Positions 26,778 through 32,627 of a DNA stretch of 32,627 bases are shown here, in pieces (the stretch's first letter is position 1; each line of letters starts with the position of its first letter). The stretch is from assembly GCA_947630445.1 (NCBI GenBank), contig CANRHQ010000015.1, positions 1 through 32,627 on the forward strand, given 5' to 3'. Origin of the DNA: an uncultured Clostridia bacterium (GTDB lineage: Bacteria > Bacillota > Clostridia > TANB77 > CAG-508). The position numbers were made by a program, and so were the translations under genes. The notes beneath the pieces were generated by a model that had not been told where the DNA came from, did not search any database, and was given only the letters and a program-made list of their open reading frames with translations.

Positions 26778-26825
26778 AAAAAGATGTAAATATACATATT
26801 TAAGTTATTTACATCTTTTTATTTT
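26778..26825. terminator. Bidirectional hairpin terminator inside invertible segment 2
   Basis: A perfect 15-bp stem (26778-26792 with 26806-26820), 13-base loop, A-rich before and T-rich after on both strands. It lies behind the promoter in the present orientation. In either orientation it would block read-through from outside into the pilin gene, leaving the segment's own promoter as the only switch. Confidence 0.75.
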
Positions 26826-26882
26826 TCTTTAAGTACGCAGATTAAGGATTTTTTCATTTTGGCAAATCAGAACAAATTAAAA

Positions 26883-26918
26883 GAAATGTTTCCTGTTGAA
26901 TAAGAAAACATTCCTATT
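26883..26918 (-). terminator. Probable terminator after the spoIIP remnant
   Basis: AATGTTTCC (from about 26886) pairs with GAAAACATT (to about 26912) with one mismatch, T-rich on both outer sides. It directly follows the remnant's stop at 26921. Confidence 0.55.
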
Positions 26919-26920
26919 TT

Positions 26921-27043
26921 TTAATTCTTCAAATATTTTGATAAATATTTCATACTTGTTAAGCACTGTTCTAATGTATTACCTGTTGCTCCAACTTCTA
27001 TAATAGTTGCTGCTTTTCCAAGATGTTGATTATATCTTGACAT
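26921..27043 (-). pseudogene. spoIIP: 3' remnant of stage II sporulation protein P
   Basis: A 40-codon open frame on the minus strand that reads as the extreme C-terminus of SpoIIP: SRYNQHLGKAATIIEVG, then ATGNTLEQCLTSMKYLSKYL and stop. SpoIIP is an amidase/endopeptidase that thins septal peptidoglycan for engulfment and is normally several hundred residues, so the catalytic part is missing. The ATG shown comes directly after the stop codon of the pilin-like gene (27044-27046), so the rest of the gene was replaced at that point. A terminator still follows it. Whether an intact copy exists elsewhere cannot be seen. Confidence 0.8.
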
Positions 27044-27160
27044 TTACATTACATATAGCACAAGTCTAAACGTAGCCAAGATGTTGAGACCTCCGCTAGT
27101 CCCACCACGATAAGCTGCATTGTATTCTGGAAAATCCGGCTTAGCCCATATACCACCACG
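27044..27160 (-). other. Candidate DGR variable region (second pilin-like gene)
   Basis: The final segment from FRGGIW to FRLVLY has about 45% G+C by hand count (50% over 27061-27120), against about one third or less for the rest of the gene. Gly, Ala, Asn, Thr and Ser replace the residues usually conserved between RGG and GFRL. The position in the fold matches known retroelement targets. The signal is weaker than at 25268-25400, and no template repeat is in the window. Confidence 0.45.
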
Positions 27161-28078
27161 AAAAACGTAATGAAGGTTATCTTCACTTTCTCCTTTCGAT
27201 GGTTCATATGTTTTCTCTGCTACTAAATCAACAAAATTTCCCTCTAAATCATAAACATTGCACACTTTATCTGCTTCATTTTGTCCAGATGCCTTCGGTT
27301 CTGATAGATGTCTACTTAGATCATACTCCTCAACTTTATATTCTCTACCCATTCCATCTTTTTTACCGTCTATGAAATTCATTAATACATCCCATTGTAC
27401 TCCAGATATCATTGTACTTTTTACATCTTCTCTATTTATAAAATCTTTTGCCTTCCTCATTGCATCTGTATATGTTATATAATTATATACTGTCGCTCCT
27501 TTTTTGCATACAAGAGTCGGTTCTCCTTCCCAAGTTCCATTTAATTTACTTCCTTCTACTCCAGCTTCATATCTTCCTACATAAAATCCTCCTGCTTTTG
27601 TTACAATTTCTTTTTCTATTTCAGCCCCAGAAGCATTTATGCCATCTGGCAAATAATTTGTGTCATTTCTCGCATTTTGCGAACACTCTTTATGTTCGTA
27701 ACTAGTATTTCTTTCATATTTTGTCTCTTCTGTTACTGGTATCCAAACAAATTCATTTCCTTTGCTATCTGTTATTACTAAGCCATTTTTAATAGAATTT
27801 TCTCCTTCTATTTGTGTTGGTGCAAATCCCGCTGGTATTGGTACTTTTCCGTCATCTGCTTGATAATCATACTTTTCTGTGTTCATTGAGGCATTTAATA
27901 CTGCTAATTGTCGTTGCTCTTCTTCAGTTACTTTTTGAGTTTCCTCTTTTGCCTCTTTCGCTCTTACTAAGATTCCGTTTTCACCAGTTAACATAGCAAT
28001 AGTTACTCCTGCTAATATTAAAAGCACTACTATCGTTACTACTAATGCTATTAAAGTTATCCCTCTGTTCTTTTTCAT
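27044..28078 (-). CDS. Pilin-like protein with C-terminal formylglycine-enzyme/C-type-lectin-like domain (promoter OFF)
   Basis: 344 residues from the ATG at 28078, which follows AGGAGG; an in-frame ATG at 28105 lies upstream of that ribosome site and is rejected. It has the prepilin segment GITLIALVVTIVVLLIL (Ala at mature position 5), then a charged Glu/Lys/Gln helix. From about residue 65 a SUMF1-type fold follows: GNEFVWIPV, GGFYVGRYEAG, MISGVQWDVLMNF, VYDLEGNFVDLV, FRGGIW and a final FRLVLYVM. The core motifs are parallel to the protein at 25268-26629 but the sequences have diverged widely, so these are paralogues rather than a recent duplication. The last 110 bases look like a retroelement variable region. 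Upstream promoter appears OFF. Confidence 0.87.
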   Translation of the reverse strand: MKKNRGITLIALVVTIVVLLILAGVTIAMLTGENGILVRAKEAKEETQKVTEEEQRQLAVLNASMNTEKYDYQADDGKVPIPAGFAPTQIEGENSIKNGLVITDSKGNEFVWIPVTEETKYERNTSYEHKECSQNARNDTNYLPDGINASGAEIEKEIVTKAGGFYVGRYEAGVEGSKLNGTWEGEPTLVCKKGATVYNYITYTDAMRKAKDFINREDVKSTMISGVQWDVLMNFIDGKKDGMGREYKVEEYDLSRHLSEPKASGQNEADKVCNVYDLEGNFVDLVAEKTYEPSKGESEDNLHYVFRGGIWAKPDFPEYNAAYRGGTSGGLNILATFRLVLYVM

Positions 28079-28101
28079 TTTTATTCCTCCTTTGTTTTTT
28101 A

Positions 28102-28281
28102 TCATTAATTTTATTTAATTAATGATTTTTAAAATTCTCGAAACACTATATTTTTAGCACCTTTTTCATTTTCACATTATTTAATATATAAAAAATTTTT
28201 TTCTTATAAATTCATTGTAATTATTGTCATATTATGGTATAATGAGTTTATAAATGTTCTTTAAGTAAATAAAATTAAAGA
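28102..28281. promoter_or_regulatory. Candidate invertible promoter segment, OFF orientation (locus 3)
   Basis: Arms 28102-28125 and 28258-28281 pair at 21 of 24 positions, with a perfect 13-bp core (28105-28117 with 28266-28278). The interior promoter points away from the pilin-like gene at 27044-28078. The sequence from start codon to near arm is close to that of locus 1, showing common origin. Outward transcripts would stop at the terminator at 28280-28314. Confidence 0.7.
28215..28243 (+). promoter_or_regulatory. Sigma-A promoter in invertible segment 3, facing away from the pilin gene
   Basis: TTGTAA (28215-28220), 17-base spacer, TATAAT (28238-28243); CTTTAAGT starts 15 bases downstream, exactly as at locus 1. 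Confidence 0.75.
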
Positions 28282-28314
28282 AAAAAAACTCTAGTCCAAA
28301 AATGACTAGAGTTT
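28280..28314 (-). terminator. Terminator of the CDF transporter gene
   Basis: AAACTCTAGTC (28286-28296) pairs with GACTAGAGTTT (28304-28314), with a minus-strand U-run after it. It also abuts invertible segment 3. Confidence 0.9.
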
Positions 28315-28318
28315 CTGA

Positions 28319-29185
28319 TTATTCAAAAAATGGTTCTACATGCACAATCGCTTTATACACTTTATCTAATCCTGCTATATTTTTTTCTAAATTATCTGCC
28401 AGTGTATGACTATCATATGTTGTCATATTTCCATCAACTGAAATTGTTAAGAATATTATATATTGATATCCTACTGGTGCTGATGAAATACCATTTATTT
28501 GTTTAACTTCTTTATATGCATGTACTAAATCCAAAATTATATCTTTTGTTTCTTCATCAACAGATACATCCATTAAAACATTATAACTTTCAATAAATAT
28601 TTCTATTCCAGTTTTACATATCCAAGCTGATATTCCTATACCTACTATACTATCAAAATAATTTATTCCTTTTAAAGATAAAAGAACTGATATTAATGTA
28701 AATGTTGTTATTATACAATCATTTCTATGATCTTCCATACTTGCTTGTAGTAAAATATTATTATATTTTTTATACATAATTCTAGTATAAATAAATAAAA
28801 TTACTTTAATTATAATTGTGATTATACATACTAATACTAACCACCAAGAAAAAATTATTCTATTTCCATTAAATAAAGTTCCTATAGCATCTATTATTGT
28901 TTTTATAGAAAGTAATATCATAGATACAGCAATAAATAGCGAAAATATGTATTCGGCTTTTCCATGTCCAAAATTATGATCTTCATCTCCTGGTACACTT
29001 GCTATTTTATTACCTATAAATGTCATCATAGATGCAAATATATCACCTGCACTGTTTATACTATCTGCAATCATTGCTTGACTTTTGCTTGCTATACCAA
29101 CAAATGATTTTATTATTAATAAAAATATATTTCCTACTAAACCATATATACCAACTTTTTTAGTAGTTTTAAATCTTTCTTCCAT
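28319..29185 (-). CDS. Cation diffusion facilitator (CDF) family transporter
   Basis: A 288-residue metal-proton antiporter that exports divalent cations such as zinc, iron or manganese. About six membrane helices (residues ~10-210) precede a cytoplasmic ferredoxin-like domain (~215-288). The membrane metal site in helix 2 reads ADSINSAGD (Asp41, Asn44, Asp48), with HNFGHGKAE (His70, His74) after it. Asn at the position often held by His, or Asp in manganese exporters, leaves the metal open. Monocistronic, with a clear terminator. Confidence 0.92.
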   Translation of the reverse strand: MEERFKTTKKVGIYGLVGNIFLLIIKSFVGIASKSQAMIADSINSAGDIFASMMTFIGNKIASVPGDEDHNFGHGKAEYIFSLFIAVSMILLSIKTIIDAIGTLFNGNRIIFSWWLVLVCIITIIIKVILFIYTRIMYKKYNNILLQASMEDHRNDCIITTFTLISVLLSLKGINYFDSIVGIGISAWICKTGIEIFIESYNVLMDVSVDEETKDIILDLVHAYKEVKQINGISSAPVGYQYIIFLTISVDGNMTTYDSHTLADNLEKNIAGLDKVYKAIVHVEPFFE

Positions 29186-29259
29186 TCTTCTTCACCTATT
29201 TTCCTATACAATAATTTATTATACTGCTTTTTTTATATTTTTGCAACTCTTTCCAAAAT

Positions 29260-29288
29260 TTGCATTTGTTTCTAAAATATGCTATAAT
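29260..29288 (+). promoter_or_regulatory. Promoter of the small membrane protein gene
   Basis: TTGCAT (29260-29265), 17-base spacer, TATAAT (29283-29288). Confidence 0.75.
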
Positions 29289-29327
29289 AAATTGTGTATT
29301 AAAAGTACATAAAAAGAGGTGAAACAA

Positions 29328-29663
29328 ATGACATTATTAGCAATAATATATGTATTAATATTTATTATATTCTCATTATGTGCCTATGCAGTAATGCAAA
29401 TAAAACTAGCAGGAATTGATGTAAAAGACTTTTGGAGCTTTATTGAAGCTAACCAAATTTTAGATAAATTATATGAATTTTCAAAAAAATATGAAAACCT
29501 AACACCACAGCAACAAGTTGTATATCTTATGGAAGCAGAAAAAGTTTTTAATGCATTTGATAAAATACCAAATATTGTTTGGGAAGATGAGTTTAAAAAA
29601 TACGAAGAAGTTTTAAAAAAATATAAAGAAATAAAAATAGATAGATGGGTATCAAATTCATGA
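29328..29663 (+). CDS. Small membrane-anchored protein, unknown
   Basis: 111 residues: one N-terminal membrane helix (about 2-25), then a helical, charged soluble part (KDFWSFIEANQILDKLYEF...VVYLMEAEKVFNAFDKIPNIVW...KKYEEVLKKYKEIKIDRW). The ATG at 29328 is used because AGAGG lies at the right distance, though a GTG at 29319 is in frame. It has a good promoter and terminator, so it is a real gene, but I recognise no family. Confidence 0.72.
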   Translation: MTLLAIIYVLIFIIFSLCAYAVMQIKLAGIDVKDFWSFIEANQILDKLYEFSKKYENLTPQQQVVYLMEAEKVFNAFDKIPNIVWEDEFKKYEEVLKKYKEIKIDRWVSNS

Positions 29664-29674
29664 TCCCCATCTTT

Positions 29675-29709
29675 AGAGCCTGTGGGTAATTAACCACAGG
29701 CTCTTTTTT
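29675..29709 (+). terminator. Strong terminator
   Basis: AGAGCCTGTGG (29675-29685) pairs perfectly with CCACAGGCTCT (29694-29704), followed by a T-run. Confidence 0.92.
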
Positions 29710-29759
29710 ATATTCTATTAATGTCATCGTTTTAAATGATTGACCTGATGTAGAATATA
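29709..29759. repeat. Inverted repeat at the edge of the G+C-rich patch
   Basis: TATATTCTA (29709-29717) pairs with TAGAATATA (29751-29759), with a smaller imperfect stem inside (GTCATC with GATTGAC). No T-run follows on the minus strand. It ends two bases before the stop of the small foreign-looking ORF; a boundary repeat or weak terminator. Confidence 0.4.
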
Positions 29760-29760
29760 A

Positions 29761-29973
29761 TTATTTAGCTGTTAACAGAATATGCTCCCCTTCTATAAGC
29801 ACATCCCAAACTCCCCGTTTACTACTGACTATTTCACAATATTCAGGTAACTTAATGTCTTCTAACCGTTCAGAAGAACCTAAGTGTAAACAGATAGCCC
29901 AGCCATGTAACTCTGGCTCTACTTCATTCAACTCCCTCAACTCTCTTACGAGTTGATTTGTGATCCGCTCCAT
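29761..29973 (-). CDS. Small hypothetical protein in a compositionally distinct patch
   Basis: A 70-residue open frame (starts MERITNQLVRELRELNEVEP, ends IEGEHILLTAK) with no recognised family. By hand count 29761-30000 is about 40% G+C, far above its neighbours. No good ribosome site is seen: only AGG directly before the ATG. It follows the Abi-type gene by 49 bases on the same strand. It may be an acquired gene or a gene fragment. Coding status is uncertain. Confidence 0.5.
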   Translation of the reverse strand: MERITNQLVRELRELNEVEPELHGWAICLHLGSSERLEDIKLPEYCEIVSSKRGVWDVLIEGEHILLTAK

Positions 29974-30022
29974 CCTACTGTTTTGTGTTCTTTGGTGCTT
30001 TCTCTTAGCTGAATATTTAATA

Positions 30023-30967
30023 CTATATACTATCTAATAATGCATAATTTTTTGGGAATCCCATACACTTTAATAAATTATTAAAACTCGTTTCATCTAA
30101 TTCTTTTCTTACATCACTTAATAATTTTTCTATTTTTAGAAACATTTCACTAAATTCGCCTGCATCTATCATCTTTTTTAATATAATTACAACTGCAAAT
30201 AGATCATTCAATCCATATACATATCTACCATTTTGTTTTTCTATTTTAAGTTCTTCGTGTTCTTTAAAATCATTTATATATATTGTTCTATCTAATCTTA
30301 TATTAAATAAAATATCTCCATGTGCACATATATTTCTTATTATATTTAACATTTTTAGATATTGTGTCACACTATAAGCATTCATTTCAATATATTGAGC
30401 TACTTCTTGTTTATCTTCTAATTTCATTAAATCATAAAAATTAGTTACATTTCCAAATGTGAATACTTTTATCAAAACCCAAAGTGGTAAAAAGTTTTTT
30501 TCTTTAAAATATTCTTTTATGACACTTTTTGGATTTTTAAAGTTTCTTTGTTTATTATCTTCTATTTCATCAATTAATTTTTCTATTCTTTTATCAAATT
30601 TTTCTCCTGGAATAAAATTTTCTCTTTTCAAATAATCTTTATATCCATATTTTTTTGAAAATGCATATGAAATAAAAGATTTCATATGTGTTTCTACTAA
30701 ATTTATATAATCAAATATTAAATCTCTTAATTCTCTATCTAATTTATAAATGGCAAATAATTCTTCAAAATATGTTTCTGGAACATACACATCTTGTTCC
30801 TCTGTAGTTTTCTTTAAATCTAAAAATACATCTTCATAGTCCTGTGTTAAATAATAATAATTTTCCATTAATAAAATTCTTTTAGCTCTTGCTTCATTTT
30901 TAAATTTCAAACCTTTTAATTTTAGTTCTTCTATTTGCTCATCAATTGTTTTAAATTCATTTTCCAT
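30023..30967 (-). CDS. Abi-family (Abi_2/AbiD-AbiF type) HEPN protein, putative phage defence
   Basis: 314 residues, a typical length. The N-terminus (DEQIEELKLKGLKFKNEARAKRILLMENYYYL) and middle (IYKLDRELRDLIFDYINLVETHMKSFISYAFS) match the Abi_2 family. The HEPN ribonuclease motif R-x4-H is seen as RNICAH, with Arg211, Asn212 and His216. Such proteins are linked to abortive phage infection, probably through RNA cleavage (family knowledge; not shown here). Its start lies inside dxs, overlapping the last 37 bases in another frame, so it is translated by coupling from dxs or was captured there. Base composition is like the host. Confidence 0.85.
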   Translation of the reverse strand: MENEFKTIDEQIEELKLKGLKFKNEARAKRILLMENYYYLTQDYEDVFLDLKKTTEEQDVYVPETYFEELFAIYKLDRELRDLIFDYINLVETHMKSFISYAFSKKYGYKDYLKRENFIPGEKFDKRIEKLIDEIEDNKQRNFKNPKSVIKEYFKEKNFLPLWVLIKVFTFGNVTNFYDLMKLEDKQEVAQYIEMNAYSVTQYLKMLNIIRNICAHGDILFNIRLDRTIYINDFKEHEELKIEKQNGRYVYGLNDLFAVVIILKKMIDAGEFSEMFLKIEKLLSDVRKELDETSFNNLLKCMGFPKNYALLDSI

Positions 30968-32627
30968 TTTCTTTTTCCTTTAACTATTTCTTCTAAAATT
31001 TCTTCTTCACTTAATCCATATAAATCTTCTAATTCTTTTACAGTACCATGTTGAATAAATTCATCTGGATATCCATATGATTTTATTTTTATATCTTCTA
31101 AATTATTATCTATAATTAATTCTTTTATTGCTGTTCCTAATCCGTTTATTTTTGTTCCATCTTCTATTGTAATTACATTTTTAGTTTTTTCTATACTTTC
31201 TTTTATTAAACTTTCATCTAATGGTTTCAAAAATCTAACATTTATTACTTCTGCACTCATATTTTCTTTTTCTAGTTTTTCTGCTATTTTTATAGCTTTT
31301 GATACCATTTTTCCTATTGCAATAATTGATATATCTTTTCCAGATTTCAATATTTCTGATTTTCCAAGTTCTATTTTTGCACTCTTATCAAATTTTAAAT
31401 CTTCTTCTCCTCTTGGATACCTTATAACAACAGGCTTTTTTAAATTTATTGCAAATTCTAACATATCTTCTAATTCTTTAAAATCTTTAGGTGCCATTAT
31501 TGTTAAATTAGGTATTAATCTAAAAAATGCCATATCAAATGTTCCTTGATGGGTTTCTCCATCTGAACCAACAATTCCCGCTCTATCAACACACATTACA
31601 ACTGGTAAATTTTGTATTGCTACATCATGTATTACCTGATCATATGCCCTCTGATAAAATGAAGAATATATTGGTACTACTGGTATGAGACCTTCTTTTG
31701 CCATACCTGCTGCTAATGTTACTGCATGTTGTTCAGCTATTCCTATATCAAAAAATCTTTTTGGAAATTCTTTTTGGAATTCTGAAAGTCCTGTTCCATC
31801 TTTCATAGAAGCTGTTATCGCTACAATTTTTTCATTTTTCCTAGCTAATTCTACCAATTTATCGCCAAATATTTTTGAATAATCATCTTTTTTCTCTTTT
31901 TTAGGTTTCCCCGTTTCTATATTAAAAGCAGGTGTTGCATGAAATTGATCAGGATTTTTTTCTGCAATTTCATATCCTTTTCCTTTTTTAGTTAATACAT
32001 GGACTAAAACAGGTCCTTTTACTTGTTTACTTAATGTTAATATGCTTTCTAGTTTTTCTATATTATGCCCATCAACAGGTCCTAAATATGTAAACCCTAT
32101 ATCTTCGAAAAACATTCTATGTATAACTAATTGTTTAATTGCTCTCTTTATATTTTGTATAATTTTAACAGTGGGCTTTCCTATTAATGGTATTTTTTCC
32201 ATTTTTCTTTTTATTAGTTTATTGGTTCTTGTATATAATCTTTTTGTTCTTAATTTCCCTAAAAAATTATTTAATCCACCAACATTAGGTGATATACTCA
32301 TTTCATTATCATTTAAGACTACTGTCATCTTGCATTTACTAAATCCCGCATCATTTAGAGCTTCTAATGCCATTCCTCCTGTTAATGCACCATCTCCAAT
32401 TACAGCGACTACTGAATTATCTTTTCCCTGTAAATCTCTTGCTCTTGCCATTCCTAAAGCTGCTGATATTGATGTACTACTATGTCCTGTATTAAAACAG
32501 TCTGATTCTGATTCTTTTGTTTTTGGGAAACCAGCAACACAATTTAATTTTCTTATATTTTTTAATTCTTCTCTTCTTCCAGTAATTAATTTATGCACAT
32601 AGCTTTGATGTCCAACATCCCAAATAA
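30931..32627 (-). CDS. dxs: 1-deoxy-D-xylulose-5-phosphate synthase (5' end outside the window)
   Basis: Condenses pyruvate and glyceraldehyde-3-phosphate with thiamine diphosphate, the first step of the MEP isoprenoid pathway. The reading frame is open to the window edge and the first complete residues IWDVGHQSYVHK are internal to the family, so roughly 60-70 N-terminal residues are missing; a GTG at 32598 is only an internal Val codon. Motifs: GHSSTSISAALGMA, the TPP signature GDGALTGG...NDNEMSIS, YLGPVDGHN, then the transketolase-like part with DIGIAEQHAVTLAAGMA and MCVDRAGIVGSDGETHQG. The last dozen residues (from GKRKWK) look unlike other Dxs proteins and overlap the start of the Abi gene. 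Confidence 0.96.
   Translation of the reverse strand, partial: IWDVGHQSYVHKLITGRREELKNIRKLNCVAGFPKTKESESDCFNTGHSSTSISAALGMARARDLQGKDNSVVAVIGDGALTGGMALEALNDAGFSKCKMTVVLNDNEMSISPNVGGLNNFLGKLRTKRLYTRTNKLIKRKMEKIPLIGKPTVKIIQNIKRAIKQLVIHRMFFEDIGFTYLGPVDGHNIEKLESILTLSKQVKGPVLVHVLTKKGKGYEIAEKNPDQFHATPAFNIETGKPKKEKKDDYSKIFGDKLVELARKNEKIVAITASMKDGTGLSEFQKEFPKRFFDIGIAEQHAVTLAAGMAKEGLIPVVPIYSSFYQRAYDQVIHDVAIQNLPVVMCVDRAGIVGSDGETHQGTFDMAFFRLIPNLTIMAPKDFKELEDMLEFAINLKKPVVIRYPRGEEDLKFDKSAKIELGKSEILKSGKDISIIAIGKMVSKAIKIAEKLEKENMSAEVINVRFLKPLDESLIKESIEKTKNVITIEDGTKINGLGTAIKELIIDNNLEDIKIKSYGYPDEFIQHGTVKELEDLYGLSEEEILEEIVKGKRKWKMNLKQLMSK

Larger units (their letters stand above)
26650..26849. promoter_or_regulatory. 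Candidate invertible promoter segment, ON orientation (locus 2)
   Basis: Inverted repeats 26653-26673 and 26826-26846 are perfect over 21 bp, with 22 of 24 matching in the wider arms (26650-26673 with 26826-26849). Each arm contains CTTTAAGT then ACGCAG. The 152-bp interior holds one good promoter, which here points toward the pilin-like gene at 25268-26629, and a long hairpin near the far arm. The near arm lies about 20 bases upstream of the ribosome site. No target-site duplication or coding sequence is seen, which argues against a MITE. Confidence 0.75.

Noticed and set aside
26653..26846. Inverted-repeat segment as a MITE or IS remnant
   Set aside because: No target-site duplication or coding remnant is visible. 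All three copies sit at the same place relative to pilin genes and contain a promoter at a fixed distance from one repeat core, which fits a switch better than a transposon. Not fully excluded.
28079..28105. Upstream ATG for the pilin-like gene at 27044
   Set aside because: The ribosome site AGGAGG lies between it and the ATG at 28078, which begins the usual MKKNRG leader.
1..32627. CRISPR arrays, tRNA or rRNA genes, riboswitches
   Set aside because: No regularly spaced direct repeats, no cloverleaf ends and no known aptamer core were seen by eye on either strand; a covariance-model scan was not possible.

Overview
The window reads as the chromosome of a strictly anaerobic, low-G+C Bacillota of the Clostridia type, probably an uncultured gut lineage. 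The evidence is very AT-rich DNA, strong AGGAGG ribosome sites, an oxygen-sensitive class III ribonucleotide reductase, spore and germination genes (gerW, sleB, a spoIIP remnant), and the prepilin-like 'GITLIALVVTI' proteins that such genomes carry in numbers. No rRNA, tRNA, CRISPR array, transposase or recombinase gene was seen. No gene-free stretch exceeds 300 bases; the longest (26630-26920) holds an invertible-promoter candidate and a terminator.

Layout. 1-2150: a large pilin-like surface protein with its terminator and an upstream inverted-repeat promoter segment. 2151-7034: nrdD, a divergent Crp/Fnr regulator with a shared operator, a DD-carboxypeptidase and a VanW-domain protein. 7087-13590: housekeeping and small envelope genes (rpmE, gerW-DUF2953-scpA-recX, smpB, a CmpB-like membrane protein, two small anchored secreted proteins, sleB, rnhA). 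13618-23614: tmcAL, then a minus-strand block of glgP, holA, a glycogen debranching enzyme, yvcK, murB and a small pseudopilin. 23763-25163: the nfeD/slipin pair. 25268-28281: two pilin-like proteins with C-terminal formylglycine-enzyme/C-type-lectin domains, each with an upstream invertible-promoter candidate, and a spoIIP fragment between them. 28319-32627: a CDF transporter, a small membrane protein, a compositionally foreign small ORF, an Abi/HEPN gene and the 3' part of dxs.

Main discovery candidate. The three large pilin-like genes each have, just upstream of the ribosome site, a segment of about 180-200 bp bounded by inverted repeats that share the core TCTTTAA-N9/10-TTAA(A/G)(G/A)A. 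Each segment holds one good sigma-A promoter (TTG(C/T)AA-17-TA(T/A)AAT) lying 15-16 bases from the same core CTTTAAGT. In the gene at 25268-26629 the promoter faces the gene (ON). In the genes at 124-1890 and 27044-28078 the same unit faces away (OFF). This is the geometry expected of phase variation by promoter inversion, with locus-specific repeat spacers that would keep each switch independent. Two of the three proteins end in a G+C-rich, NNY-codon-rich C-terminal stretch that looks like the variable region of a diversity-generating retroelement target. The window may therefore show surface pilins diversified in two ways: ON/OFF switching and targeted hypermutation. The recombinase, reverse transcriptase and template repeat would have to lie elsewhere.
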